From Pseudarthrobacter raffinosi (GTDB lineage: Bacteria; Actinomycetota; Actinomycetes; Actinomycetales; Micrococcaceae), in contig NZ_JAMXBH010000001.1 of assembly GCF_023913735.1 (NCBI RefSeq), positions 124,001 through 188,000 of the forward strand: 64,000 bases of DNA, in the 5' to 3' direction. Below are positions 24,324 to 34,240 of the stretch, piece after piece. The notes beneath the pieces are model-generated. The model was given only the letters and a program-made list of their open reading frames with translations, made no database searches and had not been told where the DNA came from. The translations under genes and the position numbers were made by a program. Position 1 is the first letter of the stretch. The number at the start of each line of letters is the position of its first letter.

Positions 24324-25633
24324 CACAGGCAACTGAGGCATTCGACGCCGTCGACATCATCCGCACCAAGCGGGACCGGGGCGCCCTGAGCCCGGAGCAG
24401 ATCGACTGGACCATTGACGCGTACACCCGCGGGGTCATCGCCGACGAACAGATGGCCGCGTTGAACATGGCCATCCTGCTCAACGGCATGGACCGCGCCG
24501 AAATTTCGCGCTGGACGGCGGCGATGATCGCCTCGGGCGAACGGATGGACTTCGGCGGCCTCCGGCGGCCCGACGGCGGTGTGAAGGCTACCAGCGACAA
24601 GCATTCCACCGGGGGAGTGGGGGACAAGATCACGCTGCCGCTGGCACCGCTGGTGGCAGTGTTCGGCGTGGCCGTGCCGCAGCTGTCCGGCCGCGGGCTG
24701 GGCCACACCGGCGGCACCCTGGACAAGCTGGAATCGATCCCCGGCTGGCGGGCGGCCCTGAGCAACGACGAAATGATGGCGCAGCTTCAGGACGTGGGCG
24801 CCGTGATCTGCGCTGCAGGGGCGGGGCTGGCGCCGGCGGACAGGAAGCTCTACGCACTGCGGGACGTCACCGGCACGGTCGAGGCGATCCCGCTGATCGC
24901 CTCCTCGATCATGAGCAAGAAGATCGCCGAAGGCACGGGGTCCCTGGTCCTGGACGTGAAGGTGGGTAGTGGAGCCTTTATGAAGGACGAGGTCCGGGCA
25001 CGCGAACTGGCCGAAACCATGGTGGCCCTCGGCAAGGACGCGGGAGTGAACACCGTGGCGCTGCTGACCAACATGAACACCCCGCTCGGCCTCACCGCAG
25101 GCAACGCGATCGAAGTGGAGGAATCCGTGGAGGTCCTGGCCGGCGGCGGCCCGGAAGACGTCGTCGAACTCACCGTCCGGCTGGCCGAAGAAATGCTGGC
25201 CTGCGCTGGCGTACACGACGCCGATCCGCGCGCCGCGTTGAAGGACGGCCGGGCCATGGACGTCTGGAACCGGATGATCGAAGCGCAGGGCGGAGATCCG
25301 CGCGCCAAGCTGCCGGTCGCCAAGGAATCCGAGGTCATCTACGCCCCGGCCGACGGTGTCCTGGTAGGGCTCGATGCCTTGGCAGTGGGCGTTGCGGCGT
25401 GGCGCCTCGGCGCGGGACGTGCCCGCAAGGAAGACGCCGTCCAGGCCGGTGCAGGGATCCGCATGCATGCAAAGCCTGGTGCCACGGTCCGTGCCGGCGA
25501 GCCGCTGATGACGCTGCTCACGGACACGCCGGAAAAGTTCGCACGCGCCAAGGAATCTCTTGAACACGCCGTCACGGTTGCCCCGGAAGGGTCGCGCCCG
25601 GCCCAGCAGCTCATCATCGACCGAATAGCATAG
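24320..25633 (+). CDS. deoA: thymidine phosphorylase
   Basis: DeoA cleaves thymidine/deoxyuridine with phosphate to base and deoxyribose-1-phosphate. The 437-residue protein shows IIRTKRDRGALS and the phosphate loop KHSTGGVGDK, then SGRGLGHTGGTLDKLESIPG, the signature of the thymidine/pyrimidine-nucleoside phosphorylase family. A pyrimidine-nucleoside phosphorylase (Pdp) is the close alternative. The GTG at 24320 overlaps the cdd stop (GTGA). Confidence 0.93.
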   Translation: MTQATEAFDAVDIIRTKRDRGALSPEQIDWTIDAYTRGVIADEQMAALNMAILLNGMDRAEISRWTAAMIASGERMDFGGLRRPDGGVKATSDKHSTGGVGDKITLPLAPLVAVFGVAVPQLSGRGLGHTGGTLDKLESIPGWRAALSNDEMMAQLQDVGAVICAAGAGLAPADRKLYALRDVTGTVEAIPLIASSIMSKKIAEGTGSLVLDVKVGSGAFMKDEVRARELAETMVALGKDAGVNTVALLTNMNTPLGLTAGNAIEVEESVEVLAGGGPEDVVELTVRLAEEMLACAGVHDADPRAALKDGRAMDVWNRMIEAQGGDPRAKLPVAKESEVIYAPADGVLVGLDALAVGVAAWRLGAGRARKEDAVQAGAGIRMHAKPGATVRAGEPLMTLLTDTPEKFARAKESLEHAVTVAPEGSRPAQQLIIDRIA

Positions 25634-25638
25634 GGACA

Positions 25639-26268
25639 ATGCAGGCCATCAATGAATTCATCCTTGCCGCCGCCGGGCAGCCGTGGGTGCTCCTCCTTGT
25701 GCTGGCCTGCTGCCTGATCGACGGGTTTTTCCCGCCTATCCCCAGTGAATCCGTGGTGGTGGGGCTGGCCGCAGTGGCCGCCACCGCGGACGTCCCCAAT
25801 CCCTGGCTGCTGATGGCCGTCGCGGGCCTGGGCGCCTTCTCAGGCGACAACATCGCGTATGTCATTGGCCGCCGGGTGGGTACCCGGCGCTGGCACTGGA
25901 TGCGCGGACCGCGGATGCAAAGTGCCTTCCGATGGGCAGGAGACGAGCTGAGGAAGCGGCCGGCGTCGCTCATCCTGGTGGCGCGGTTCATCCCTATCGG
26001 AAGGGTTGCCGTTAACCTCACCGCGGGCGTGACCCACTATCACCACTTGCGTTTCGTCGGCCTGACGGTCCTTTCCGCCACGCTCTGGGCCTCCTACTCG
26101 GTGGGTATCGGGTTGTTCTTCGGCCAGTGGTTCGAGAACAACCATCTGCTCGGCGCGGCCATCGCAATCGTCTGCGCCGTGGGCCTTGGAATCGTGGTGG
26201 ATCTGATCATTAACCGCATCCGGGGAAAGGTTCCTGTGGTGGAGCGCCTGAAGGATCCGGAACCCTAG
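25639..26268 (+). CDS. DedA-family membrane protein 1
   Basis: The 209-residue protein has the DedA/SNARE-associated fold: FPPIPSESVVVGLAA, then SGDNIAYVIGRRVG and the conserved ILVARFIPIGRVAVNLTAG motif, with about five TM helices. DedA proteins are flippases/scramblases for lipid carriers such as undecaprenyl phosphate or phosphatidylethanolamine. It lies 5 nt after deoA and so is probably in the nucleoside operon, which has no obvious functional reason. It shares about half of its motifs with the next gene. Confidence 0.9.
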   Translation: MQAINEFILAAAGQPWVLLLVLACCLIDGFFPPIPSESVVVGLAAVAATADVPNPWLLMAVAGLGAFSGDNIAYVIGRRVGTRRWHWMRGPRMQSAFRWAGDELRKRPASLILVARFIPIGRVAVNLTAGVTHYHHLRFVGLTVLSATLWASYSVGIGLFFGQWFENNHLLGAAIAIVCAVGLGIVVDLIINRIRGKVPVVERLKDPEP

Positions 26269-26373
26269 GGTTTGCGGCGTCCGTGCGTAGCGGGCAGGGT
26301 CCCGGGCATGGGACACTGAAGAGCGACTTACGTCACTTCCGGCTGCATCATTTCGTCTAGGAGCAAGACCCGC

Positions 26374-27102
26374 GTGGAGTTTATTAATGAGGCCGTGCTC
26401 CATGCAGCGGGCCAATGGTGGATTTACCCGGTCCTTCTGGTGTTCTTCTTCATCGACGGCTTTGCCATGGTGGTCCCCAGTGAGACGCTGATTGTGGCGT
26501 TGGCCGCGTTTTCCCGGCACAGCGGTGAACCGAATCTCTGGATCCTGGGCGCGACAGCTCTGGTCGGTGCCATCGCCGGTGACAACATGGCCTTTATGCT
26601 CGGCCGCAGGATCGGCCTCAACCGCTGGAAGTGGATGCGGCGTCCCAAAGTGCAGAAGGCCTTCGGCTGGGCACGGTATGAACTCGAAAAACGCGGCGCC
26701 GTCCTGATCTTCACGGCGCGCTATATTCCCTGGGGCCGGGTGGCGGTCAACTATGTGGCCGGCAGTACCGGCTTCGCGCACCGCCGGTTCTTCCTGCTGG
26801 ATGCCTTCGCCTGCATCACGTGGGTGGGGTACTCCATCGGCATCGGGATCCTGGCCAGTTCGTTCCCCTGGCTCCACCACAACCCGCTGCTCAGCGCAGG
26901 CATTGCCGTGGTGTTCGCGATCGTGCTGGGCATCCTGATCGACCACCTCCTGCGCTGGTGGCACAAGCACCTGGCCCGCAATGACGCCGAAACTGTGGAT
27001 GAATGGCTCGACGGCGGCCCGGAAGGTGCCCTGCCCGCGCACACCGCGGCTTCGCCGCTGCTGGCGTCCTCCCCGGCTGAGGCTGAGCAGCGCGGACAGT
27101 AG
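26374..27102 (+). CDS. DedA-family membrane protein 2
   Basis: This is a second DedA paralogue of 242 residues with the same motif order: DGFAMVVPSETLIVALAAF, AGDNMAFMLGRRIG and IFTARYIPWGRVAVNYVAG. Compared with its neighbour it has Trp in place of Ile at the WGRVAVN position and a longer C-terminal cytoplasmic tail. The GTG at 26374 follows a TAGGAG site. It lies 105 nt after the first copy, so tandem duplication with divergence is the likely origin. Confidence 0.9.
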   Translation: MEFINEAVLHAAGQWWIYPVLLVFFFIDGFAMVVPSETLIVALAAFSRHSGEPNLWILGATALVGAIAGDNMAFMLGRRIGLNRWKWMRRPKVQKAFGWARYELEKRGAVLIFTARYIPWGRVAVNYVAGSTGFAHRRFFLLDAFACITWVGYSIGIGILASSFPWLHHNPLLSAGIAVVFAIVLGILIDHLLRWWHKHLARNDAETVDEWLDGGPEGALPAHTAASPLLASSPAEAEQRGQ

Positions 27103-27120
27103 CGGCTGGCATAAGCCGCT
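27101..27120 (+). terminator. small hairpin between dedA2 and add
   Basis: AGCGGCT (27101-27107) pairs with AGCCGCT (27114-27120). There is no T-run, and it overlaps the dedA2 stop. It is a weak terminator or an mRNA-stabilising hairpin. Confidence 0.35.
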
Positions 27121-27141
27121 TCCCGACCCTAAGGTTGGAAG

Positions 27142-28293
27142 GTGACTGAGCCTATTGTTGACGCTGCCCCTGCCATCGATTTCGACCTGAAGAGCCTGCC
27201 TAAGGTTTCGCTCCACGACCACCTGGACGGTGGTCTCCGTCCAGCCACCATCATCGAACTGGCCGAGGCCGTTGGCCACACGTTGCCCTCTACCGATCCG
27301 GTGGCCCTGGGCGAGTGGTTCCGCGAGTCCGCGGACTCCGGCTCGCTGGTCCGCTACCTGGAGACGTTCGACCACACAGTCGCCGTGATGCAGACCAAGG
27401 AAGGCCTCATCCGCGTCGCCAAGGAATTCGTGGAGGACCTCGCGGACGACGGCGTGGTGTACGGCGAAGTGCGCTGGGCACCGGAGCAGCACCTCCAGAA
27501 GGGCCTGTCCCTGGACGAGGTTGTTGAAGCAGTCCAGGATGGCCTCGAAGCCGGCGTGGACGCCGTGACCGAAAGCGGCCGCGAAATCCAGGTGGGTCAG
27601 CTGATCACCGCCATGCGCCACGCAGACCGTGGCCAGGAAATCGCGGAACTGGCTGTCCGCCACCGCAACAAGGGCGCTGTGGGCTTTGACATCGCCGGGG
27701 CTGAAGACGGCTTCCTCCCGTCCCGGTTCAAGGACGCCTTCACGTACCTCGCCCAGCACAACTTCCCCGCGACGGTACACGCCGGCGAGGCCGCCGGACT
27801 CGAAAGCATCCAGTCCGCCCTCGTTGACGGCCGGGCACTGCGCTTGGGCCACGGCGTCCGCATCGCCGAGGACATCATGGTGGAGTTCGACGACGAAGAC
27901 GACGACAGCACGGTGAGCGACGAGGACAGCATCGGCCTGGTCACCTTGGGCGACCTGTCCAGCTGGATCCGCGACCGCGGCATCGCCCTGGAGATCTGCC
28001 CGTCATCGAACCTCCAGACCGGAGCGATCGCCGGTTTCGGCGAGGGCATCGAGAGCCACCCGCTGGACATGCTGTACCAGCTGGGCTTCAACGTCACCAT
28101 CAACACCGACAACCGGCTGATGAGCGGCGTCACCCTGACGGACGAGTTCGAACTCCTCGTGGAAACCTTCGACTACGACCTCGACGATCTGCTGGAGCTC
28201 ACGCTGAACGCTGCCGAGGCCTCCTTCCTGCCGCTTGAAGAGAAGGAAGCGTTGGTGGAGTACATCAACGACGCCTACGACAACCTTGGCTGA
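27142..28293 (+). CDS. add: adenosine deaminase
   Basis: Add converts adenosine to inosine, completing the salvage set of the nucleoside cluster. The 383-residue metal-dependent hydrolase shows the zinc motif H-x-H (His25, His27 in SLHDHLDGGLRP), the catalytic pocket VHAGEAAG, and NTDNRL carrying the zinc-binding Asp. A notable acidic insert (FDDEDDDSTVSDEDSIG) lies around residues 252-268, expected to loop out of the barrel. The GTG at 27142 has GGAAG directly before it. It overlaps mazG by 8 nt. Confidence 0.95.
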   Translation: MTEPIVDAAPAIDFDLKSLPKVSLHDHLDGGLRPATIIELAEAVGHTLPSTDPVALGEWFRESADSGSLVRYLETFDHTVAVMQTKEGLIRVAKEFVEDLADDGVVYGEVRWAPEQHLQKGLSLDEVVEAVQDGLEAGVDAVTESGREIQVGQLITAMRHADRGQEIAELAVRHRNKGAVGFDIAGAEDGFLPSRFKDAFTYLAQHNFPATVHAGEAAGLESIQSALVDGRALRLGHGVRIAEDIMVEFDDEDDDSTVSDEDSIGLVTLGDLSSWIRDRGIALEICPSSNLQTGAIAGFGEGIESHPLDMLYQLGFNVTINTDNRLMSGVTLTDEFELLVETFDYDLDDLLELTLNAAEASFLPLEEKEALVEYINDAYDNLG

Positions 28294-28933
28294 GCAGGCT
28301 CCCATCGACAGGCTGGTCGCTGTCGTAGCCCAGCTGCGGGAGCACTGCCCGTGGATGGGCGCCCTCACTCATGCCTCGCTGGTGGAGTACCTCCTAGAGG
28401 AGGCCTTTGAGGTTGCCGAGACCATCGAGACCGGCGCGGATGACGCCGAGCTTCGCGGCGAACTGGGCGATGTGCTGCTTCAGGTAGTGCTGCACGCCCG
28501 GCTCGCCGAGGAGTGCGGCACGTTCACGTTCGACGACGTCGCCCGCGGGCTGAGTGCCAAAATGGTCCGCCGCAATCCCCATGTCTTCCGGCCTGACGGC
28601 ACGCTGCAGGACACCTTCCCTGCCTCGGTGGCCGAGATTGTCCGGAAGTGGGACGCCGTGAAGACTGCGGAACGTCCGGAGCGAACGGGGCCCTTTGAAG
28701 GGATCCCGGACGCGCTGCCGGCCCTGGCGAAGGCGCAGAAGTTCCTTGACCGGGCCGAGCGGGCCGGAACTGTGGTTGAGCTTGCGGAAACCCCGGAAGT
28801 CGAAACCGCAACGACGGAGGAGGAGCTCGGCGACCTGCTGCTCGCCGTCGTCGGCTCTGCCCGTGCCAAGGGATTCGACGCCGAACGGGCCCTCCGGGGC
28901 GCCATTCGGCGCCAGTTCGCGTCGCCATCATGA
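28286..28933 (+). CDS. mazG: MazG-family nucleotide pyrophosphohydrolase
   Basis: MazG hydrolyses (often non-canonical) NTPs to NMP and pyrophosphate. The 215 residues start CPWMGALTHASLVEYLLEEAFEV with the metal-binding E-E-x-x-E pattern, then ELGDVLLQVVLHA, and a second partial copy near the C-terminus (EEELGDLLLAVVGSARAKGFDAERALR), as in tandem-domain MazG. The canonical CPWD reads CPWM here. The TTG at 28286 is the only start compatible with the domain; it overlaps add. mazG-eno-ftsB-DUF501-ppx is a conserved actinobacterial order. Confidence 0.9.
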   Translation: MAEQAPIDRLVAVVAQLREHCPWMGALTHASLVEYLLEEAFEVAETIETGADDAELRGELGDVLLQVVLHARLAEECGTFTFDDVARGLSAKMVRRNPHVFRPDGTLQDTFPASVAEIVRKWDAVKTAERPERTGPFEGIPDALPALAKAQKFLDRAERAGTVVELAETPEVETATTEEELGDLLLAVVGSARAKGFDAERALRGAIRRQFASPS

Positions 28934-29014
28934 CGTCCGGGTGATGGATAGGGTTCCGTAACCTGCACCACTCTCGACTAGGCTTGGTCCCTGACGAGGA
29001 CGTCCCAGATTTAA

Positions 29015-30346
<1,332 letters not shown>

Positions 30347-30364
30347 TAGCCGCGTAAACCTCTG

Positions 30365-30408
30365 ACCGGTGGCTATGGTTGAAAGACCATAGTCACCGGT
30401 TTTTGTTT
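30365..30408 (+). terminator. intrinsic terminator of eno
   Basis: ACCGGTGGCTATGGT (30365-30379) pairs over 15 bp with ACCATAGTCACCGGT (30386-30400; one G-T), loop TGAAAG, followed by TTTTGTTT. This is a textbook Rho-independent terminator. Confidence 0.95.
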
Positions 30409-30480
30409 AGCCGGCATTGATTGAGCCGGCATCAAGCGCAGAGTTGCGGCCAGAGGCAGGCCGCACGATTCAGGAGTGTC

Positions 30481-31146
30481 ATGGCCACCCGCCGTCCCAA
30501 AGTTCCCAAAGCCGCTTCGAGGCATCAGGCCACCACGGACCCAGCCACGGAAGACGCCGGCGTCATCCGCGCCGATTTTGGCGGTACAGCCAGCAGCGCA
30601 AAGGGCGGGAGCAAGGACAAAACCGGCCCGGCGTTCAGCGCCGGAACATCCGCATCGGACACCAGGCTCCCGGCAAGCAAAGGGCAGGGGAGCGGCCGCA
30701 GCGGTAACGCCGCGGGCAAGAAACCGACGCCTGACACCACGCAGGATGACAGCCAGCCGGTGCCCGCCAAGGCGTTCTCCGGCCGCATGCTGGCACTGGC
30801 GGTGGTCATGATTGCCATCACCATCATGCTGGCACCCACCGTGAAGATCTTCTTCGACAAACGGGCGGAGCTCGCCGCCCTCAGCGCCGATATTGCCGCC
30901 CGCCAGGCCGAGCAGGACGGCCTGCGGCAGCAGATCTCACGGTGGCAGGATCCGAACTACGTGAAACAGCAGGCCCGCGACCGCATTAACATGGTTATGC
31001 CGGGTGAATCCGGCTACTGGGTCTTCGGTGGCGATCTGCCGGCCGGAACAAGCAGTAGCCTGACCGCCACAGCAGCACAAGACCCCGCCGATCTGCCGTG
31101 GGTGGATTCCCTGTGGGAGTCCATCAGGCGTGCGGCCACAGACTGA
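30481..31146 (+). CDS. FtsB/DivIC-family septum formation initiator protein
   Basis: The 221-residue bitopic membrane protein has a long disordered, basic, Ala/Gly/Ser-rich cytoplasmic N-terminus (1-100), one TM helix (about 103-125, MLALAVVMIAITIMLAPTVKIFF), then a coiled coil (DKRAELAALSADIAARQAEQ) and the conserved WQDPNYVKQQARDRINMVMPGE, characteristic of FtsB/DivIC, which act with FtsL/FtsQ in the divisome. The ATG at 30481 has AGGAG 5 nt upstream. It follows the eno terminator and precedes DUF501 and ppx. Confidence 0.92.
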   Translation: MATRRPKVPKAASRHQATTDPATEDAGVIRADFGGTASSAKGGSKDKTGPAFSAGTSASDTRLPASKGQGSGRSGNAAGKKPTPDTTQDDSQPVPAKAFSGRMLALAVVMIAITIMLAPTVKIFFDKRAELAALSADIAARQAEQDGLRQQISRWQDPNYVKQQARDRINMVMPGESGYWVFGGDLPAGTSSSLTATAAQDPADLPWVDSLWESIRRAATD

Positions 31147-31174
31147 ACAGCTAGAGGAAGGATGGCCCGCGCCA

Positions 31175-31846
31175 GTGGAAGAAAACACGGCGACTGCGCC
31201 GGAGAAGTCCCGCCAGCCATCAGCACACGATCTTGAAGTACTCAGCAGGCAGTTGGGACGGCCGGTGCGCGATGTGGTGGAAATCCCGGCGCGCTGCGTC
31301 TGTGGCAACCCCCTCGTCGCCGCCACCGCACCGCGGCTGAGCAGCGGGACGCCGTTTCCCACCACGTTTTATCTGACGCACCCCGTCATCACGTCGGCGG
31401 TTTCCAGGCTGGAAGCTGCCGGGCTGATGAACGACATGAATGAGCGCCTGAGCGCCGATGAGCCCCTCGCGGCCGCCTACCGTGCGGCGCACGAGGACTA
31501 TCTCGGAGCCCGCGCGGCCATCGGCGAGCGTTCCGGCATCGGCGCCGTCCCGGAGATTGACGGCATCTCCGCCGGCGGCATGCCCACCCGGGTCAAATGC
31601 CTCCACGTCCTGGTGGGCCACTCCCTCGCGGCAGGTCCCGGCGTGAACCCGCTGGGGGATGAGGCCATTGCCGGCATCAGTGAATGGTGGACAACGGACC
31701 GCTGCTACTGCGACGGCGCCTGGGACACCGCAGGGGAGGCCCCGTCAAAGGATCTCAGCCGCCACGGACCCCAAGGCCTGCCGGAGATCGTGGGCCGGCC
31801 CGCTCCGGTCCGCAAGACAGCAAGCGCTGACGGGGCAGGGGCATGA
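31175..31846 (+). CDS. DUF501 domain-containing protein
   Basis: The 223-residue protein contains the DUF501 core: LSRQLGRPVRDVVEIPARCVCGNPLVA, GTPFPTTFYLTHP, RVKCLHVLVGHSLAAGPGVNPLGDEA. Conserved cysteines (CVCG, KCLH, RCYCDG) hint at metal binding. The function is unknown. The GTG at 31175 (MEENTATAPE) is chosen from the usual N-terminus; a GTG at 31130 overlapping ftsB is the alternative. Its stop overlaps the ppx start (ATGA). It is nearly always encoded between ftsB and ppx in actinobacteria. Confidence 0.87.
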   Translation: MEENTATAPEKSRQPSAHDLEVLSRQLGRPVRDVVEIPARCVCGNPLVAATAPRLSSGTPFPTTFYLTHPVITSAVSRLEAAGLMNDMNERLSADEPLAAAYRAAHEDYLGARAAIGERSGIGAVPEIDGISAGGMPTRVKCLHVLVGHSLAAGPGVNPLGDEAIAGISEWWTTDRCYCDGAWDTAGEAPSKDLSRHGPQGLPEIVGRPAPVRKTASADGAGA

Positions 31847-32790
31847 CCCGCGTCGCCGCCATCGACTGCGGCACGAACTCGCTCCGCCTGCTCATCGCCG
31901 ACATCGACCGCAGCACCGGGACAGCGAAGCTCACCGACGTTGTCCGCGAAATGCGGGTTGTCCGGCTGGGCCAGGGCGTGGACGCCACCGGCGAACTTGC
32001 CCCTGAGGCACTGGAGCGCACCTTCGCGGCCACAGGGGATTACGCAGCCATGATCCGTGAGTATGGCGCCGAGTCCATCCGTTTTGTGGCAACCTCGGCC
32101 AGCCGGGACGCGCGCAACCGCCAGGTTTTTGTGGACGGAATCCGGGAACTGCTGGGCGTTGAGCCGGAGGTTATCTCGGGCGATGAAGAAGCTGCCCTGT
32201 CGTTCGCCGGGGCCAGCAGCGTGCTGCCCATCCTTGACGGCGAGCAGGTGCTGGTGGTGGACCTCGGCGGCGGCAGCACGGAGTTCGTCCTCGGAACCTC
32301 CGACGGCGTCACGGCCGCCAAGTCCGTGGATGTCGGCTGCGTCCGCCTGACCGAACGGCACCTGCAGGACGATCCGCCCACGGCGGAGCAGATCGCCGCC
32401 GCGGAAGCCGACATCGACGCCGCCATCGCCCGGGCGGGGCTGGACGTTCCGCTGGAACGCGCCACAGCCGTCGTCGGGGTGGCCGGCTCGATCACCACCA
32501 TCACCGCCCATGCCCTGCGGCTTACGGAGTACTCGCCGGCGGCGATCCACGGGACGGAATTGTCCATCGGCACCATCACCGAAGCCGCTACTGACCTCCT
32601 CCACATGACCAGGCGAGAACGTGCCGAACTGGCGTACATGCACCCCGGCCGCGTCGACGTAATGGGCGCCGGCGGGCTGGTGTGGCGGCGCATCCTGGAG
32701 CGGCTGAATGAACTCACCGCGGGCCGGATCGTCACGGCCACGGCCAGTGAACACGATATTCTTGACGGAATTGCCCTGAGCATCCACTAA
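31843..32790 (+). CDS. Ppx/GppA-family phosphatase (exopolyphosphatase or ppGpp-related)
   Basis: The 315-residue ASKHA-fold protein starts with IDCGTNSLRLLIADI and has the second phosphate motif VVDLGGGSTEFVLG, then VGVAGSITTITAHAL. This is the short actinobacterial form matching the N-terminal Ppx/GppA domain; mycobacterial relatives named Ppx1/Ppx2 hydrolyse short polyphosphate. Which substrate applies here cannot be decided from sequence. It is coupled to DUF501 by ATGA. Confidence 0.9.
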   Translation: MTRVAAIDCGTNSLRLLIADIDRSTGTAKLTDVVREMRVVRLGQGVDATGELAPEALERTFAATGDYAAMIREYGAESIRFVATSASRDARNRQVFVDGIRELLGVEPEVISGDEEAALSFAGASSVLPILDGEQVLVVDLGGGSTEFVLGTSDGVTAAKSVDVGCVRLTERHLQDDPPTAEQIAAAEADIDAAIARAGLDVPLERATAVVGVAGSITTITAHALRLTEYSPAAIHGTELSIGTITEAATDLLHMTRRERAELAYMHPGRVDVMGAGGLVWRRILERLNELTAGRIVTATASEHDILDGIALSIH

Positions 32791-32813
32791 CCAGGCCTTC
32801 AGCCAACCAAAGC

Positions 32814-34202
32814 ATGGGAACCCACATGACCAGAGCAACAGCACGGTTCCGCCGGGCCGCGTCAGCTCTCCTGGCGATGACCCTTGCAGGCGTCAGCGTG
32901 GCCGCAGGACTGACCCTGGCGCCCGCGGCCATGGCCGACGCTGAACGGGACAAGCAGTACTGGCTTGGCGAAGCCGGAATTACGAAGGCCTGGGAAGTTT
33001 CCAAGGGCGCCGGAGTCAAGATCGCGGTGATCGACAGCGGTGTGGATGCCCAGCACCCTGACCTGAAGGGCGCCGTCACCGGAGGCTTCGACGCGTCCGG
33101 GGCCGGCAGCCCCAACGGGCAGAAAAGCCTGGGGGTCAAGCCGGAACACGGGACCCTGGTAGCCACCATCCTGGCCGGCCGCGGCCACCAGCCCGCCGGC
33201 GCCACCGCTTCGCCCAGTCCCGGCCCCGCTGCCGCAGGCGGACCGGACGGCATGATTGGCGTGGCTCCTGAAGCTGAGATCCTGTCCGTGTCAACGTGGC
33301 TGGGATCGGCCAACCCCGCGGGAAAGAGCGATCAGGACCAGATCCCGGAAGCGGTCCGTTGGGCCGTGGACAACGGGGCCAAAGTCATTAACATTTCGCT
33401 GGGCAGCGCCACGCCGCAGTGGCCCCAGAGCTGGGACGCTGCCTTCCTCTATGCCGAGCAGAAGGATGTGGTGATCGTGGCCGCCGCCGGAAACCGGATA
33501 GGCGGCAACCTCCAGGTCGGGGCTCCCGCCACCATCCCCGGCGTCCTCACCGTCGCCGGCCTGGACCGCAAGGGTACAGCGAGCGTCGACTCGTCCTCCC
33601 AGGGGATCAGCATCGGTGTGGCGGCCCCGGCTGAAAACCTGCTGGGCGGGCTGCCGGGCGGCGGCTACGCAGAATGGGCGGGAACATCCGGAGCTGCCCC
33701 GATCGTTGCCGGTGTGGCCGCACTCATCCGTTCCAAGTGGCCGGAGATGAGCGCCAAGCAGGTCATCAACCGGATCGTCAGCACGGCCAAGGATGCCGGT
33801 CCTGCCGGAAAAGACCCGCTGTACGGCTTTGGCGTGCTGAACGCCGAGGCCGCCCTGAAGGACTCCGTCCCGGAAGCCGCCGCCAACCCGCTCGGCTCCA
33901 TCTCGGACTGGATCCGCGTGCACCGCCGCGGCAACCTTGGTGCGCCGGCACCGGTGCCCACCGACGAAGTGGCCAGTGCCGTTCCCACGCTGCCCGAGCC
34001 CACTGTGCCCGCGGCGGAGGCGCCCTCACAGCGTGACAGTGCCGTTGGCGCCGCCGTCGTGATCGGTTCAGTGATCCTCTTTGTGGTGATCATCGGGGCA
34101 GCAGTCCTCCAGCTGCGGAGGGCTGCCCGAAACCCCGGAGCGGCGCGCGAGGAACCCGATACCGGCGCGTTCCAAACCGTTGATTCAGGCGGCAAATCGT
34201 AG
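32814..34202 (+). CDS. membrane-anchored subtilisin-like (S8) serine protease, mycosin-like
   Basis: The 462-residue protein has a signal peptide (hydrophobic to about residue 39), then the S8 catalytic triad Asp74 (VIDSGVDAQHPDL), His112 (PEHGTLVATI) and Ser292 (GTSGAAPIVAGVAAL), and oxyanion Asn227 (AAAGNR). A proline/alanine linker and a C-terminal TM helix (about 405-428) with a basic stop-transfer follow. This layout matches mycosins of type VII secretion, but no ESX genes are in the window. An in-frame ATG at 32826 is an alternative start. A Pro/Ala-rich insert (about 126-144) splits the domain. Confidence 0.9.
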   Translation: MGTHMTRATARFRRAASALLAMTLAGVSVAAGLTLAPAAMADAERDKQYWLGEAGITKAWEVSKGAGVKIAVIDSGVDAQHPDLKGAVTGGFDASGAGSPNGQKSLGVKPEHGTLVATILAGRGHQPAGATASPSPGPAAAGGPDGMIGVAPEAEILSVSTWLGSANPAGKSDQDQIPEAVRWAVDNGAKVINISLGSATPQWPQSWDAAFLYAEQKDVVIVAAAGNRIGGNLQVGAPATIPGVLTVAGLDRKGTASVDSSSQGISIGVAAPAENLLGGLPGGGYAEWAGTSGAAPIVAGVAALIRSKWPEMSAKQVINRIVSTAKDAGPAGKDPLYGFGVLNAEAALKDSVPEAAANPLGSISDWIRVHRRGNLGAPAPVPTDEVASAVPTLPEPTVPAAEAPSQRDSAVGAAVVIGSVILFVVIIGAAVLQLRRAARNPGAAREEPDTGAFQTVDSGGKS

Positions 34203-34240
34203 TTAGTGAAGATTTTCACAAACTGTTGTATCCTTAAATC

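Noticed and set aside
31162-31236. 24-codon ORF starting ATG 31162 after AGAGGAAGG
   Set aside because: The ribosome binding site touches the ATG with no spacing, and the frame runs inside the DUF501 gene start; more likely the site serves the GTG at 31175.
32814-34202. A type VII secretion locus
   Set aside because: Only a mycosin-like protease is present; no EccB/C/D/E or WXG100 genes in the window.
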